Below, piece by piece: positions 22,175-33,262 of a stretch of DNA of 64,000 nt (position 1 is the stretch's first letter; each line of letters begins with the position of its first letter). The notes below the pieces were generated by a model. The model did no database searches. It was given only the letters and a program-made list of their open reading frames with translations, and was not told where the DNA came from. The position numbers were made by a program, and so were the translations under genes. Source of the stretch: Pseudopyrenochaeta lycopersici (Eukaryota; Ascomycota; Dothideomycetes; Pleosporales; Pseudopyrenochaetaceae); the NCBI GenBank assembly GCA_003313425.1, contig NHZP01000034.1, positions 1 to 64,000 of the forward strand, written 5' to 3'.

Positions 22175-22847
22175 GGGGGTTGTACAAAGTTATGCGGAGA
22201 AATACCGCATGCGCTCACCCACGCCAACATACGAACTTCGGTAGCGAAGCGAGGTGGTTTGGGGTGGTGAGGAGGATGAGATTTTTTGTATTGGATCTAA
22301 CTATTGCACCACTCTAGACTTATTTGTAGAGTGCCGCTTGTCTGTAAAGGGGGTATGCCCAGGTAGATGCAAAATCTCACATATAATTTGACCCCACAAT
22401 GAGTCCCAATCGGGTTGGTACACACTCATTTGTGCTAGACTCTACGGTAGTAATGCAGAGATGCGCCATGAGGCTCCGGGTGCACATGATGTTGTTTTTG
22501 TCTAGAAGAGCCTCTGCGTTGGCGAGCAGAAGACGGGAGGGTGTTAATCAGACCGCCGTTACAGTGCTCCCCTCTGACAGACTGCTAGGGCGCCACAGTG
22601 GTAGGGGTTGCAGCCAATTCAACAATGGACTTTTAGGGCTGTTGACAGCCTGGCTGTGCAGAGATTTTCGCCCTATGTACGAAGGAGCTCGTATTAATTG
22701 AGTCGACGCTCGGGCCCACCCCACCCATCCACCCTTGAACATACGCACCAGATTGTTTACTCTGAAAAGCTGTCAGAATTTAATGCATGTTTTGATTAGA
22801 GTGGACGGATGAGAATTGATTGTCTTCATTCTTGTTCCCTATTTTTC
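22175..22847. other. spacer, no supported gene
   Basis: A 100-codon frame at 22399-22701 has an ATG but no recognisable protein features, and the opposite strand is equally open. Confidence 0.4.
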
Positions 22848-22920
22848 TCTTTTTATGGAGTGTGTGTGCGCCCAGTGTTACACCCGAGCTTTGTACTACA
22901 ATACAGTATCGCGTACCCTC
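22848..22920 (+). repeat. dispersed LTR-like repeat, copy 2
   Basis: Contains TTTTTATGGAGTGTGTGTG, GTTACACCCGAGCTTTGTAC and ATACAGTATCGCGTAC in the same order as copy 1 (19262-19335, opposite strand). Similarity continues a few bases into CGCTGCT. Confidence 0.7.
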
Positions 22921-23129
22921 GCTGCTGTGCTGTAGATCTAACAGCATACTCTTTCGGGGCACGCACCTTGTTTCTGACAATCTGACAAAAGCCATCTCAT
23001 TTTCTCCACAACCACTTTATAGGATTAATTCAAAAAAGGCCAATATCCCGTCGCAATCCTCGCAAGTACAAGCCCCGAGTTGAGAAACCAAAAAAATCCA
23101 ATCGGCGTGAGCTCACTGCAGTGGAGCGT

Positions 23130-23232
23130 GTTGACAGGTCTAGAAAGTACGGTGATATCTGATCGGAGAGACCGAAATTCCATACTTTCGGTGAGACCGA
23201 GAATATCGGATTCACCGTCGGCCAGACCGAAG
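23130..23232. repeat. dispersed repeat at the left border of the hAT element
   Basis: Second copy of the 326-402 repeat. It carries an extra AATTCCATACTTTCGGTGAG block and ends exactly where the hAT inverted repeat starts at 23233. Confidence 0.7.
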
Positions 23233-23399
23233 CAGTGATCGGAATGGTCTGGTTTGGTCTGGTCTAGAGGTCAAACCAGACCAGACCAGATGTTTTGGTT
23301 TGGTCTGGTCCGGTCTAACCGGTTAGACCAACAAGACCGCCAAGACCGCCAAGAACGAGGCTGAAGTTATAGAAGGAAGGAAAGAAATGTATTATGCTA

Positions 23400-25740
23400 C
23401 TAGATATCAACCATACCGTTGTCATTCTCACTATCCTCGCTGTTGTTGTCATCTTCAAATTGGGGCCTTCCATACCAGGCCCGGAGGCACTCACACGCCT
23501 CTATAATATCTGCCTTCAGCCTACCACGGCGATCAACTATAGTAAGCTTTGCGCTGCTAAAAAGGCGTTCGCACTCATCCGACATAGGCGAGATCGCAAA
23601 CAGGTCCAGGGAAGCGAGCGAGATCTCTTTGAGAGTCGTAGCGAGATAGCCAGTACGCAATAGCCTCATCACAACCTGCGTCATCGTCATGAAGCCGGTC
23701 GGTAGAAATGTATTGTTCATACAAATCAGCTGTAGAGACCGGAGCGTCTATTCGAATACGTTTATGTTCCCGTTGACGATCAAATGCTAGATCAGGATCT
23801 CTCTCCTCCCTGACTGGTGGTGGTAGCATTTCAACAGGGTACCTTCCCTTATACTCTGTCTCCCAGAGCCGCTTCACCGCCGATTGTGCGTTGTCAAACC
23901 ATCTCTGTTTTTCTTTGTCGCCCTGAAGAACCCATTCCTGCCTGAACCATGCCCATTTTCGATATGGATCAAGTACTTGAGCTGCATAATACGCTGGCGG
24001 AAGATCAGTATCTTCAGGGAACCGATTCTGCCAATTGAGCTGCTGGTTGTTGTAATACTCGGCGCATTTTGACCACGCCGCATCTGCGCAACTTTGGAGG
24101 TACTCCCACGTGAAGTTATTATCGTCCTCAGTGTGGATGTCGTGGTAGTGGTCCTTCGTCTCGCTTATTTCTCGAAGAAGGCAGTCTAAGGTTGAAAACC
24201 AGTCAGCAAGGGACGTCTTCTTACCCTCAGAAAGCAAAGTTGCGGCGTAGAAGTCTTTTAGAGCAAGCTCAATCTTTTCAAGCTCGAACCAGTGCTGTCC
24301 ATCAAGTTTGAAGTTCGCAATCCCTTGAGAGCCTTTTCCAGACACGTGGCGAGCGGAGAAGATTTCTAAACGCTCTCGAACATTCAATGCACGTGTAATT
24401 GAATGGAACCATGAATTCCAGCGTGTCGAGTTGTTCTGGATAAGCTCGAGCCCATTAAATTCAGAGAGATCTCCACCGATAACTATTGCAGCAAACTCCT
24501 CACGGCGTTGTGGGGTAAGCCTAATGTATCGCACTAGGTTGTGAAGCCGACCCAAACATCCAAATTTCTTCCAGAGCTCTTCCACCTTCGCATAGTCTCC
24601 GTATTGATAGTGCTTTTCAAGCTTTGCAAGATGCTTCTCACAGTTCCGGCCCATAAGAAACGCCTGGCAGCAGAGGTTGGTAATATGGCCCAGGCAGCGC
24701 AGCCGGCGATGGCGGCGTTGTTTTGGCTTCATCCACGGGCAGAGCTCTTTGAGCATGAATTCAACGGCAGTATCATTTGATGAGGCATTATCCAGCATGA
24801 AGTATCCAATCTGGTCTCCACCAATATCATACTCTTTTAGTAATTCAAGAACGACCAATCCAAGATTCTCTCCAGTGTGTTCGCCGTACACACGTCGCAT
24901 ACCCAAGACGGTAACACGTCGCTTGCCAGTAGCGTCAATCCACATAGCAACGACGCCGAGAATGGCGTAAGGATTTGGCGAAGTCCAGAGATCAAAAGCG
25001 ATAGAGATCCTACTTCGAGATCGCTGGAGGTCCTCCTTAAGCCGTTGCTTCTTCGATAGAAAAGCGTCCATGACCCAACTTCGAATAGTTCTCGCAGCCT
25101 TTGGGAGGTGGTTCAGTAGAGGTGGATTTAAAAAGAAGAGAAGCTCACGGAAGTACTGGTTTTCTAGTTGAAAGAAGGCAATATGACAGTACACGATCCA
25201 GCGAATAAGAAGCTCCTTGAATTTCTCGACCGAGTTCTTCCAAAAGAAGTTATTCGCAGTAGCCGCACCCTTCTGCTGGCCGAGAACAGACTTCCGTGTA
25301 CGACTGTTCCTCTTAATGCCGCTCTGGGGATCAATCTGGTGCTTCTCCTCAAGGTGACTTCTAGCTCTGGAAGTGCCATTGACAACAAACAACTCTTGCT
25401 TATAATTTCCACCCGCACACTCATGGCAGTAATAAACCTCTTTCTTATCGTTACTTCGAATGTACTGAAGACCGTACTTCCATACGTGTGATGAACCCAG
25501 ACGACGATCCTTCTTTGCGATTGTTGCGCGTTTTACGTAGGTGATACGGTCTTGTACGAACTCGTCCGGAGGATCCTGATATTGAACAGGAGCAGGTGAT
25601 GGAGTAAAGGCAAGTAATGGCATGGAAACAGGTGATGAAGTAAGAGCGGGTGACAGTGTAGGGACAGGTGATGGTGTAAGAGACGCTGATGTTGACATTG
25701 TAGTCAATGACGACGGTAAGGTTGGGATTGGAGACTCCAT
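23400..25740 (-). pseudogene. hAT transposase with one frameshift
   Basis: From the ATG at 25740 (MESPIPTLPSSLTTM) a frame of about 720 codons carries a Thr/Ser/Pro-rich leader, a BED-type zinc finger (YYCHECAGG..SRARSHLEEKH), the RNase H-like core with Asp residues in IAFDLWTSPNP and GYFMLDNASSND, and the long helical insertion. Near 23609-23611 (GGG on the plus strand) the frame changes. Removing one base joins QRDLARF to LDLFAISPMSDECERLFSS, the C-terminal hAT dimerisation domain, which ends at 23400. Without that base the protein loses its dimerisation domain. The rest is clean, with no RIP-like stops, so the copy is young or the extra base is an error. Confidence 0.88.
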
Positions 25741-25907
25741 AGCAATAGCATACAAGCAGGTTGTTCTAAGCGGCGTTTTGGATGAGCGATCATGTAAAGT
25801 GCGGGAATTGAGGAAAGTTTAAGAAATTCTGCCTCTCGTACGCCCAGCGTACGTAGCAGAGTAAAATACACGATGAGGAAAAAGGAATTCTCGCTAGCTC
25901 AAAGATG

Positions 25908-26090
25908 ATGAACGATGATGGCGTGTGACTCAATGCTGTAAAAGGAAAGATGAGGAGTAGCAATCAATAGTAACAAGCGTTTCTGCCATCTTGGAAACGG
26001 AGATAACGAACGGTGAAGGTGTGTGACTCGATGCTGTAAAGGGAAAGATGAGGACCAGTAGGCGAGAGTAACAAGGGTTCCTACCCGACA
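25908..26090. repeat. direct duplication in the 5' zone of the hAT element
   Basis: Two diverged copies about 96 bases apart, each containing GTGTGACTC(A/G)ATGCTGTAAA and GGAAAGATGAGGA. They lie between the transposase ATG and the right inverted end and could affect its promoter. Confidence 0.6.
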
Positions 26091-26305
26091 CGCTAGCAGA
26101 ATCAGCCAATCGCATCGCCTCCCGCCCTCTGCCTCGGCATATTTATGTCCAGACCAGTAAGACCAGTAAGACCGGTCTAAACCATGGTCTCGAGATATCC
26201 TCAGACCAGACCATGTCTTGGCGGTCTAAACCAAACCAAGACCAAGTCAGACCAGACCATTCCGATCACTGCGTCGAGCCCATTTCATTGACACTGGACC
26301 CGAGG

Positions 26306-26345
26306 TCCACCACCCACCACCACTCACCACCACTCACCACCACTC
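26306..26345. repeat. CACCACTCAC short tandem repeat
   Basis: A run of CCACCACTCA words just outside the right end of the hAT element. Confidence 0.6.
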
Positions 26346-26614
26346 GGCATCATATTCATCATACCAACGTCATCAAAGGTCGTCTCGTCGAGCGGTCTAA
26401 TTCTCAGTAACCATGTCCTTCATCACTAAGGTAGTATCTCGCAGCATCAGGCCATGTGACTCGTAGCAACAAAGTATGTGTAGCGTATGTGAAACAACAC
26501 TCAGAGTATAATTGACCCTGGCTTTCTCTTGCCCAAGTATTGCGGCGGCAAATGGTCTATTGGATGGAGAAGATATCGCTATCAGTCAATTGTAGGTAGT
26601 TTTCCAGTTGAATA

Positions 26615-26860
26615 ATGGCTGTAGCAACTGAACTGAAAGCTAAGAACGATAGGGATATTTTGTCAAAGATTGAAAGCTGGCACTGTCCAAAACTAGGGGA
26701 GCTAAAGTTTCGAGGATTAGTGATTGATGAAGGGTTCTCGGCATATACGTTATCCTTGGCCACAGCAATACTCTTTTTGATGGTGTTTATGGCTAAGCTT
26801 GTTTTCGATGACTGGGGAACAGCTTGGAATGTCGCTTCAGTTCTCGTAGCATTAGCTTAA
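26615..26860 (+). pseudogene. membrane-anchored C-terminal fragment
   Basis: An 81-residue frame with a real ATG. It has a charged first half (AVATELKAKNDRDILSKIES), one long hydrophobic segment (SLATAILFLMVFMAKLVF) and then a Trp-Gly turn and a second short hydrophobic stretch. This order resembles the C-terminal tail of large fungal hypothetical proteins often found in variable regions. It is probably a leftover 3' end rather than a full gene, but a short membrane protein cannot be excluded. Confidence 0.35.
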
Positions 26861-27647
26861 CTTCTTACTAAAGTACAAAGCGACATGTATCAATACACGT
26901 TGCAGCAGCTCCAGGGTGCGACTTCGTCTCTAGGGCACCAGCCAGTCGCAGCTCATTCAGTCTATCCATCACGAACTGCCACCCTTCGACCAAGCATAGC
27001 TTCACGACGATCTCAAACCTCAATAATTCTATCGCCTCAAATGCTATCCTCTCCAGACTAATGCCGTAAATGCCACCGACACGCGCCTCCGTTTTAGGCT
27101 TTAGAATAAGTATAGTCTTACTGTACTTTACTTCATCGTAATCAGGGGCTCGCTAACTAAGGAAATAGGAGGCGATGGCTGAAGCCACACTACCGCATAT
27201 AGATGGATCGCCAAATCCACTATGCATCTAGATTCAGCCATCCAAATCGGCGCCATCCAAATCGGCGCCATCCGTTTAATACACTGGTCTCAGGCCCGGC
27301 TTGATTAATGAGACAACTCTTACACCCCCAAAGTTTTGACGTCTCTTAAATTTTTATACGCGGTCAGTCGTGCTCGGGTAGAAACATGTTTCTATATAGT
27401 CTTACACGCTAGTAACGCTCTGAAGCCCGTGTTCTGCCCCTAAATCATGATCAACAACGAAAACCATCTTTCCCTTGATGTCTTTGGCAAGGAATGGCGA
27501 AAGGGAATGTGCTGGGCCATGCTTTTTCCGGACATCCACCAGCTGTGGTTGACACATAGATAACGAGTTGTACACGCTCTCGGCTTCCTTGCCTTCCTCC
27601 TGCACCTTCGCTCGTTTCACAATCAGCAATCTCTACCTTTGGCCATC
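26861..27647. other. spacer, no supported gene
   Basis: Contains a tandem pair AAATCGGCGCCATCC near 27244-27274. A minus-strand frame at 27402-27629 lacks an ATG and motifs. Confidence 0.4.
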
Positions 27648-27908
27648 ATGCGGAGCATTTTCAACACCTTCACCACGCTGACAGCTGTCACTGTGATTCA
27701 AGCATACCCTCATCATGCGAATTGCAACATCACAAGCTCGGCTATTTCCCCCGCCGCTACCTCGAAAGCGGACGCACAGCTGTTGCGAGACCTTGTGTCG
27801 TCTCCCACAGCCATCCAGCGCTCTCGTCGGCTGCTCGTCGAAGAAGGTGTCCTTCGCACTGGAGACGATCTGGGGCAAATTATCGTTTTCAATTTCAATG
27901 ATCCTTAG
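27648..27908 (+). pseudogene. truncated secreted spherulin/germin-like cupin, N-terminal part only
   Basis: From ATG 27648 the frame has a signal peptide (MRSIFNTFTTLTAVTVIQA) followed by a region resembling the N-terminus of fungal spherulin-1A-like cupins (AQLLRDLVSSPTAIQRSRRL.. then VFNFNDP). It stops at TAG 27906-27908. The same frame continues in similar style for a few codons (PAVGVMGG) before all similarity is lost. The cupin barrel with its metal-binding histidines is absent; the NLR gene ends convergently 40 bases away. The family call rests on weak N-terminal resemblance. Confidence 0.4.
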
Positions 27909-27947
27909 CCTGCCGTTGGTGTAATGGGCGGTGTCCCTGCCTGCAGT

Positions 27948-30900
27948 TTAGTGTTGGTTTCGGATGCTTGTAAGCCATTGCGACAACGAGACATCTGGCG
28001 AGCTACTTTCAGAACGCAATTTTCCTGTTATTCCGGGCACAGCGAGGAATAGGTGTGCCTGGCAATTTTCTGCAAACCCACCAGGAATGAACCCGTCCAT
28101 CTCGTACTGTCTGTAACATCCCTCGCAAAGGTCAATATCTACGCAATCTCTGCAAACGAACCGTTCTACGCCCGCATAAAGCCGGCTGTTGCAGCCGTCA
28201 CACAACGTACCACCCTGTGCTGGTTTTAATTCAGTCAAACAAAATTGATGCTGGAAAGCGAGGACTGCATCATCGTCCTATCCAGCCCAAATTAAGATGC
28301 GGCCAAGAATGCTGAAGAACCACGGCCAAACTGTGCCTATTTCCTCACAGAGGTTGGCGACAGCAATAACTGTGTACCTGTTATATCCAGCCCGTTCGGG
28401 ATTCAGTGGGTTCGCCCTGTGGTGTACCGATTGCTCTTGTCGGAAAGATACAAAACGTTGCTGGCAGATCTTGTATAGACTTATACGGGCATTTCGCACT
28501 GATGTCTGGTCCTGATTGCACGTATTTTTATAGATTTGCAGCGCCCGCATGTACATTTTCTCTCCCTCGTCCAGCTTTCCCCGGGCCTTGTAGAGACAGC
28601 CCAAGTTATTAACCGTGCGGAGTGTTGACTTGTGCTCTGCTCCTAGTGCATTCTCTATTCCTTCCAGCGCTCGCATGTACATTTTCTCTGCCTTGTCCAA
28701 CTTTCCTCGGTCTGCGTAGAGAAGGCCTAAGTTGTTGACTGTACCTAGTGTCGACGTGTGTTCTGCGCCTAGTGCCTTCTCATATCCTTCCAGCGCCCGC
28801 ATGTACATCTTCTCCGCCTCGTCCAGCTTTCCCTGGTCCTTGTAGAGAAGGCCCAGGTTGTTAACTGTGCCCAGTGTCGACGTGTGCTCTGCTCCTAATG
28901 CCTTCTCCATTCCTTCTAGCGCTCGCATGTACATCTTCTCTGCCTCGTCCAGCTTTCCCAGGTCCGCGTAGAGAAGGCCCAAGTTGTTGACTGTGCCCAG
29001 TGTTGACTTGTGCCCTACTCTCAGTATCTTCTCATATCCGTCTAGCGCTCGCATGTACATTTTCTCTGCCTCATCCAGCTTTCCTCGGTCCGCGTAGAGA
29101 ATTGCCAAACAGTGGACTGCCCATAGCAGTATCTCATCTTCCTCTTGCCCATCGAGGCCCCGCTCTCCAAACCCATCATCTATAGCATCCTCGATCCTCA
29201 TCTCGCACCGCTCTGCATGAGGAAGAAGCCGTACCTGCGTTTCCCAGTATTTCTTCGTGTCGCTCATGGGGACTGCTAGCCCAACAGCAGTGATTGCTAC
29301 CCGCGACAGCCCTGCTCGCTGATTGTCATCCTGAATGTGTAGTGCCCACTGGTGCACCACCGGGTGCGTCGCGTAGCCCGTCTGGTCCTCCATTCCCTCC
29401 ACCAGAGAGTAGCTCCGGAGCATCCCAACGGCCTTGATAAACTCTATCTCGCTGCTGGCTAGCTCCCCGAGCCATGCTGACATTCGCTTTGCAGCCGTCG
29501 CCGACTTTTGTGATGCAGCTGCAAGCAGCCCATGCCACAGGCTCTTGTTGTCCAAATGCGCCCACAGAAGGAGCAGATTCGCGGCTGCCTCATTTCTTGC
29601 CCTGACAGCCATGTACGATATCATCCAAGTCGTCGCCACGCTGCCGTTCGAGTAGCTTCGCAGTGGCATGTGACTCCCATTTTGCGGTTCCATCAGCTCT
29701 CTCCACTGCTCCTTATACAGCCTAGTATATGTGCCGAAGCTCGTGCACGTTTCGCTCATGTACGCAGCGGCCTGCGCAAGGGCCAGCGGTAGCCCGTCGA
29801 GCAGTCCCAGCAGCTGGTCGCCCTCGTGCCCTGTGATAGCGTTACTATAACACCCACAGTCGTTGCAGGCAGACTCTGAGATGCTTACCAACTCGTCTTC
29901 CATACCATGTCTCGAAGATAGCCAGTGCTCGCTCCTCATCGACCTTCTTCACCTCCCATCGCTCTCCAAGCTGCGCGAGATGGGGAAGACGGGTCGTGAT
30001 CAGCACCGACCCTTGGTCAGCCTCCGGGAGATACTCCTCCACGTCATATGCCTCAGCATCCTCCTCCCGCCCCCTATGATCTCGGTCCACGTTGTCCACC
30101 ACTACCAGCCAGTCACGGTTGTCTGGCATGCTCAGCCAGCGTAGCACGTCCTCCACCACAGCGTCCAGATCGCCGCCCCGGCTAGAAGCGTACATCCTGC
30201 TGCTCTCAGCGACTTGTCCCACCGGGATGCGGCTCGCACAAGCGGCGATACTCTGTTTGAGGTTGCTCTTGCCGCTCCCGTCGAGCCACAACACTGACAA
30301 GAAGCAGCGCTGATGGCGCCGAGCGAAAGCGGCCGCCAGCTGCGTCTTGCCCATGCCGCCCAATCCGTGCACCACGAGCATCCGCCGTCTTCTGTCTTGC
30401 TTCTGCGGTAGGAGCGCTCGCTCTAACGCTTTTGTGTCTTGTGGTCGGTCGGCAAACTTCCCAACGGGTACGCCCTTGAGACTGAACGGTATGTGGTATT
30501 TGCAAAGCTTTCCCACTACCTCTGTCTCGGCCACCCTGGTAGCCGAACTTTGGGAACTCATGAGCGGTTCGTCTCTTGAAGACTCTTTTAATTCCTTCCA
30601 AAGCCGACTGAACGCCTTTTTCCGTCCCTCGCCATAGAGGAGAGGCATATGAATGTCGAATATGCCTAACATAGAATACATCGCGTCCTCGTCGCGCTTT
30701 GTCTTGCGCTTCTCTGCCCATGACATCCGTTCATCAACGCTGAATTGACACAAAGGAGCTCCTTGAAGGGCTTGAATAGGAATTCCTGTGATGTCGTGAA
30801 TTTCCTGTCCCACTGAATTTTTATCCCCAATTCGCTCGCCTTCCGAGGAAATGAACTCAACAGACGTTGGAGCAAGAAGCTCCTGGAGCGTCCATCCCCG

Positions 30901-31293
30901 GGTAAACCACCTGCTCTTCTGGAAAGACAGGTGGTTTTTGGCGAAGTCACTATTCGACGTGTCGGATAGATACACGTAGCATTTAGCCGCATCCTTGTAC
31001 CAGCGGAACATAGAGTTAATGGCTTCTGAAAGTTCCGCACTACTTGATTTGTCGATGCAGCAGGTGTCTACCCAGAAGTAACGGAGGTCGTCTTTTGCAG
31101 CTTGCTTTCCGCAGAAGCGAATCTTGTGGTAGCCGACTTTATTTTTGCCTGTACCATTTTCTAGGTCTTTGAAGGTAACCTCCTCCTCATCTCTTCCCCA
31201 CGTGTGGGAAAGAATAGCATATCGTGGGGTGTTGTTGCCTAGGCGTTCGACCAGGCTGAAGTCACCGCCGTCTTCAATCCGCAAGAGTCGCAT
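27948..31293 (-). CDS. HET / NB-ARC / TPR NOD-like receptor with a ZZ-finger tail behind an in-frame UAG
   Basis: Exon 1 runs 31293-29889. A 58-nt intron (29888-29831, GTAAGC..TCACAG) joins it in frame to exon 2, giving 985 residues up to UAG at 28280-28278. Domains in order: HET (RYAILSHTWG, FWVDTCCID, RGWTLQELLAP), NB-ARC with Walker A VVHGLGGMGKTQLAAAFA, Walker B DWLVVVDNVD, SVLITTR and GLPLALAQAAAYM, then five 42-residue TPR units (LDEAEKMYMRAL). After the UAG the same frame continues as DDDAVLAFQHQF and a ZZ zinc finger (CDGCNSRLYAG, FVCRDCVDIDLCEGC) to 27948. Homologues normally run through this point. HET/NLR proteins are receptors that trigger a cell-death-type response in non-self recognition; here that is inference from family. 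The product is either truncated, read through, or the UAG is an error. The family call itself is secure. Confidence 0.88.
28535..29117 (-). repeat. 126-bp coding repeats (TPR units of the NLR)
   Basis: Five consecutive units of about 126 bp encode 42-residue TPRs that differ at few positions. Variable residues cluster at the A/K-D-R/L/Q site after LLY and at the residue after ALEG. The close similarity at DNA level points to recent unit exchange or amplification. Confidence 0.8.
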
Positions 31294-31962
31294 GAGGAGA
31301 AAATCGCGAGAGTACTCTAGCTAAGGCATCACTAATGTAGATGTAGGCAAGATATGCATAGGTCGAGTAGTCAAAGAACTGCAACTGTGCTAGTCCGCAG
31401 GCGTCTTCGAAGAACACTCAAAGCAGCGTTGGTGGTGATAGTGGGGAAGGCGGCTGCAGAGGGGCTGAGCTGCAACAGTTCAAGTCACGTGGCTGCGTAA
31501 GCGTTCAACAACAAATTCGAACAGTATGAAGGATGATGTGGCCCGTAACACTATCAATACTATCAGGACCCTCGGATTTCAACCTAAGCGTCCCCAGCAT
31601 CTTCACGCGGACGTCTCGGACGGCTTGTCAACCGTAGACTCCTTTTAGCGCCCAAATACCGTTTGCACCAAATTGCATTTAGAGAACAAATGTCGGACTG
31701 AGAGTGATCGTAAGATCATCAAGAGCGTCCAATATGAGTTGGGTCGGATTCCTACATTGACAATATTGGAGGAGCCGAGATTCAAATCTGGGGTACTGGA
31801 AACAGACTCCACAGCGGGAAACCAGAATAGGGACCCGGGGCCATTAATAGCACCGTCTCCCTGACGCCTCGCGTTGGGGAAAAACGCCACTCCCTATCCC
31901 GATGAAATAATACGGAGCGTACAACACGTGACAATCTACCAATCGGCGACTTTGATGCGTCT
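31294..31962. other. upstream region of the NLR gene and spacer
   Basis: Intergenic sequence between the NLR start and the NB-ARC relic. No gene seen. Confidence 0.4.
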
Positions 31963-32209
31963 CGGCATTGACATGCATCATTCGTAACCAAGCCGCACAA
32001 TAACTCTGCTTCACCGACACTTCGTCTTTGATGTTCAGCCAGAATATCGCCGAATAGTTGTCTCGATGGGCCTTGGCGTATGCAATCACCAGCTGCGTCT
32101 TCCAGATCCCGCCTAGGCCATGCAGATGACTGCTTGACGACCGGTGCCCTCGTTGAGCGCCTTGTGCATCGCAGCGAGCTCTGCTTGAAGCGACTACAAC
32201 TCTGCGCAC
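31963..32209 (-). pseudogene. NB-ARC NLR relic with destroyed Walker A
   Basis: The frame holds LHGLGGIWKTQLVIAYAKAH followed by NYSAIFWLNIKDEVSVKQS, a typical fungal NB-ARC start. The Walker A glycine before the lysine is Trp (GLGGIWKT instead of GLGGIGKT). The preceding part (QSLQAELAAMHKALNEG, seen in another frame) is shifted, and similarity ends quickly downstream. It has the same strand as the intact NLR and may be the remains of a neighbouring paralogue. Confidence 0.65.
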
Positions 32210-32282
32210 ACTTTGCTCTCTGCTGTAGTTTCGTAATAGTCGTGTGCTGTGGGTAATCCTTAATATCTACGCACTTTTGCAC

Positions 32283-33262
32283 CTAAAGATTACCTTTGTA
32301 TCGTCACTTCGCAAGAGTGCCGCATGTATGAGCTTCATTAAGGCCTTGGTGCATGAATGATGTTGATCGTTGTACCACTTCTGGATGCTGTTGCGCCTGG
32401 TCTACAGAGTGTGAGCGAATAGCCCCCTGTGCAGCGATTCATTGCTGTGCCACATGATGGTTACATAGGCAGGGTGAGCCTTGTCTCCATATAACAGGTA
32501 TTTCAAGGGAAGACATGGTCAAGGGTTGCGTTGTTCGGAGGCGCTGAAGAGAGCTGTCCTGTGTGCTGAGAGGTGAGGTGTTTCCTCATGTGTGTAAGCC
32601 CACGATGAGCCCGTGTAGACAGTGGCCGTGAATCCTTGCTTGTAGCTACACAGGGATACTGCGCATTGTTGCTTCATAACTGAGGAGGGATCGATGATCT
32701 GCTATGTGACAAGGCGAAGTCCATGTGGCGGACTGTCTCGTTGTCACAATAGAGAGCATAGGTCATGTCGTGGGACTGGTAGGGGCTGATCGACCTCTTT
32801 ATCTTGTTACCTAAAATACTCCTGAGCATCTCAGGGGCCATATGTCATGCAGCCCAAGCGGCTGAGCCCCTCGCTCATGTTCGGCGACTACAACTCCCGC
32901 TACATGCTCTGCGTTTCGAAGACGTTATAATCCCGCGGTCTTAGAATAAGAGGGCAGTAAGTAATGGCCTCCAATAGCAATACTATATGCTGGATCACGC
33001 AGATGGACTGTTCTAGGAGAAAATAGCCCACTGATACGAACAATTACCTTTGATTGTTCCCAATCCTGCTCCAGATACTGCACCTCGTATATCCGCAACA
33101 GACCTGGACATGTGCGCTTACCCAAATCCAATCCTAGCCAGCTTCGCTCCCGCGGCATGTCATCTCTTAAATAGACGCCTTTCTTTCCCATACAAAACCT
33201 TCCACTTATCCATTTACAACTCCCACAAAGACCAAATTTGTTCAACATCACCTGCTGTTAAC
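32283..33262. other. intergenic, no supported gene
   Basis: A GT-rich spacer. No motifs or consistent frames were found. Confidence 0.4.

Larger units (their letters stand above)
23233..26271 (-). mobile_element. hAT transposon, nearly intact
   Basis: A 3.04-kb element with 21-bp perfect inverted ends, beginning CAGTGATCGGAATGGTCTGG at 23233 and ending with the inverse at 26271. Both subterminal zones are full of GGTCTGG/CCAGACC words in both orientations, a usual feature of hAT ends where transposase binds. The 8-bp sequences outside the ends (GACCGAAG and CGTCGAGC) do not match, so a target duplication is not evident. Confidence 0.88.
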
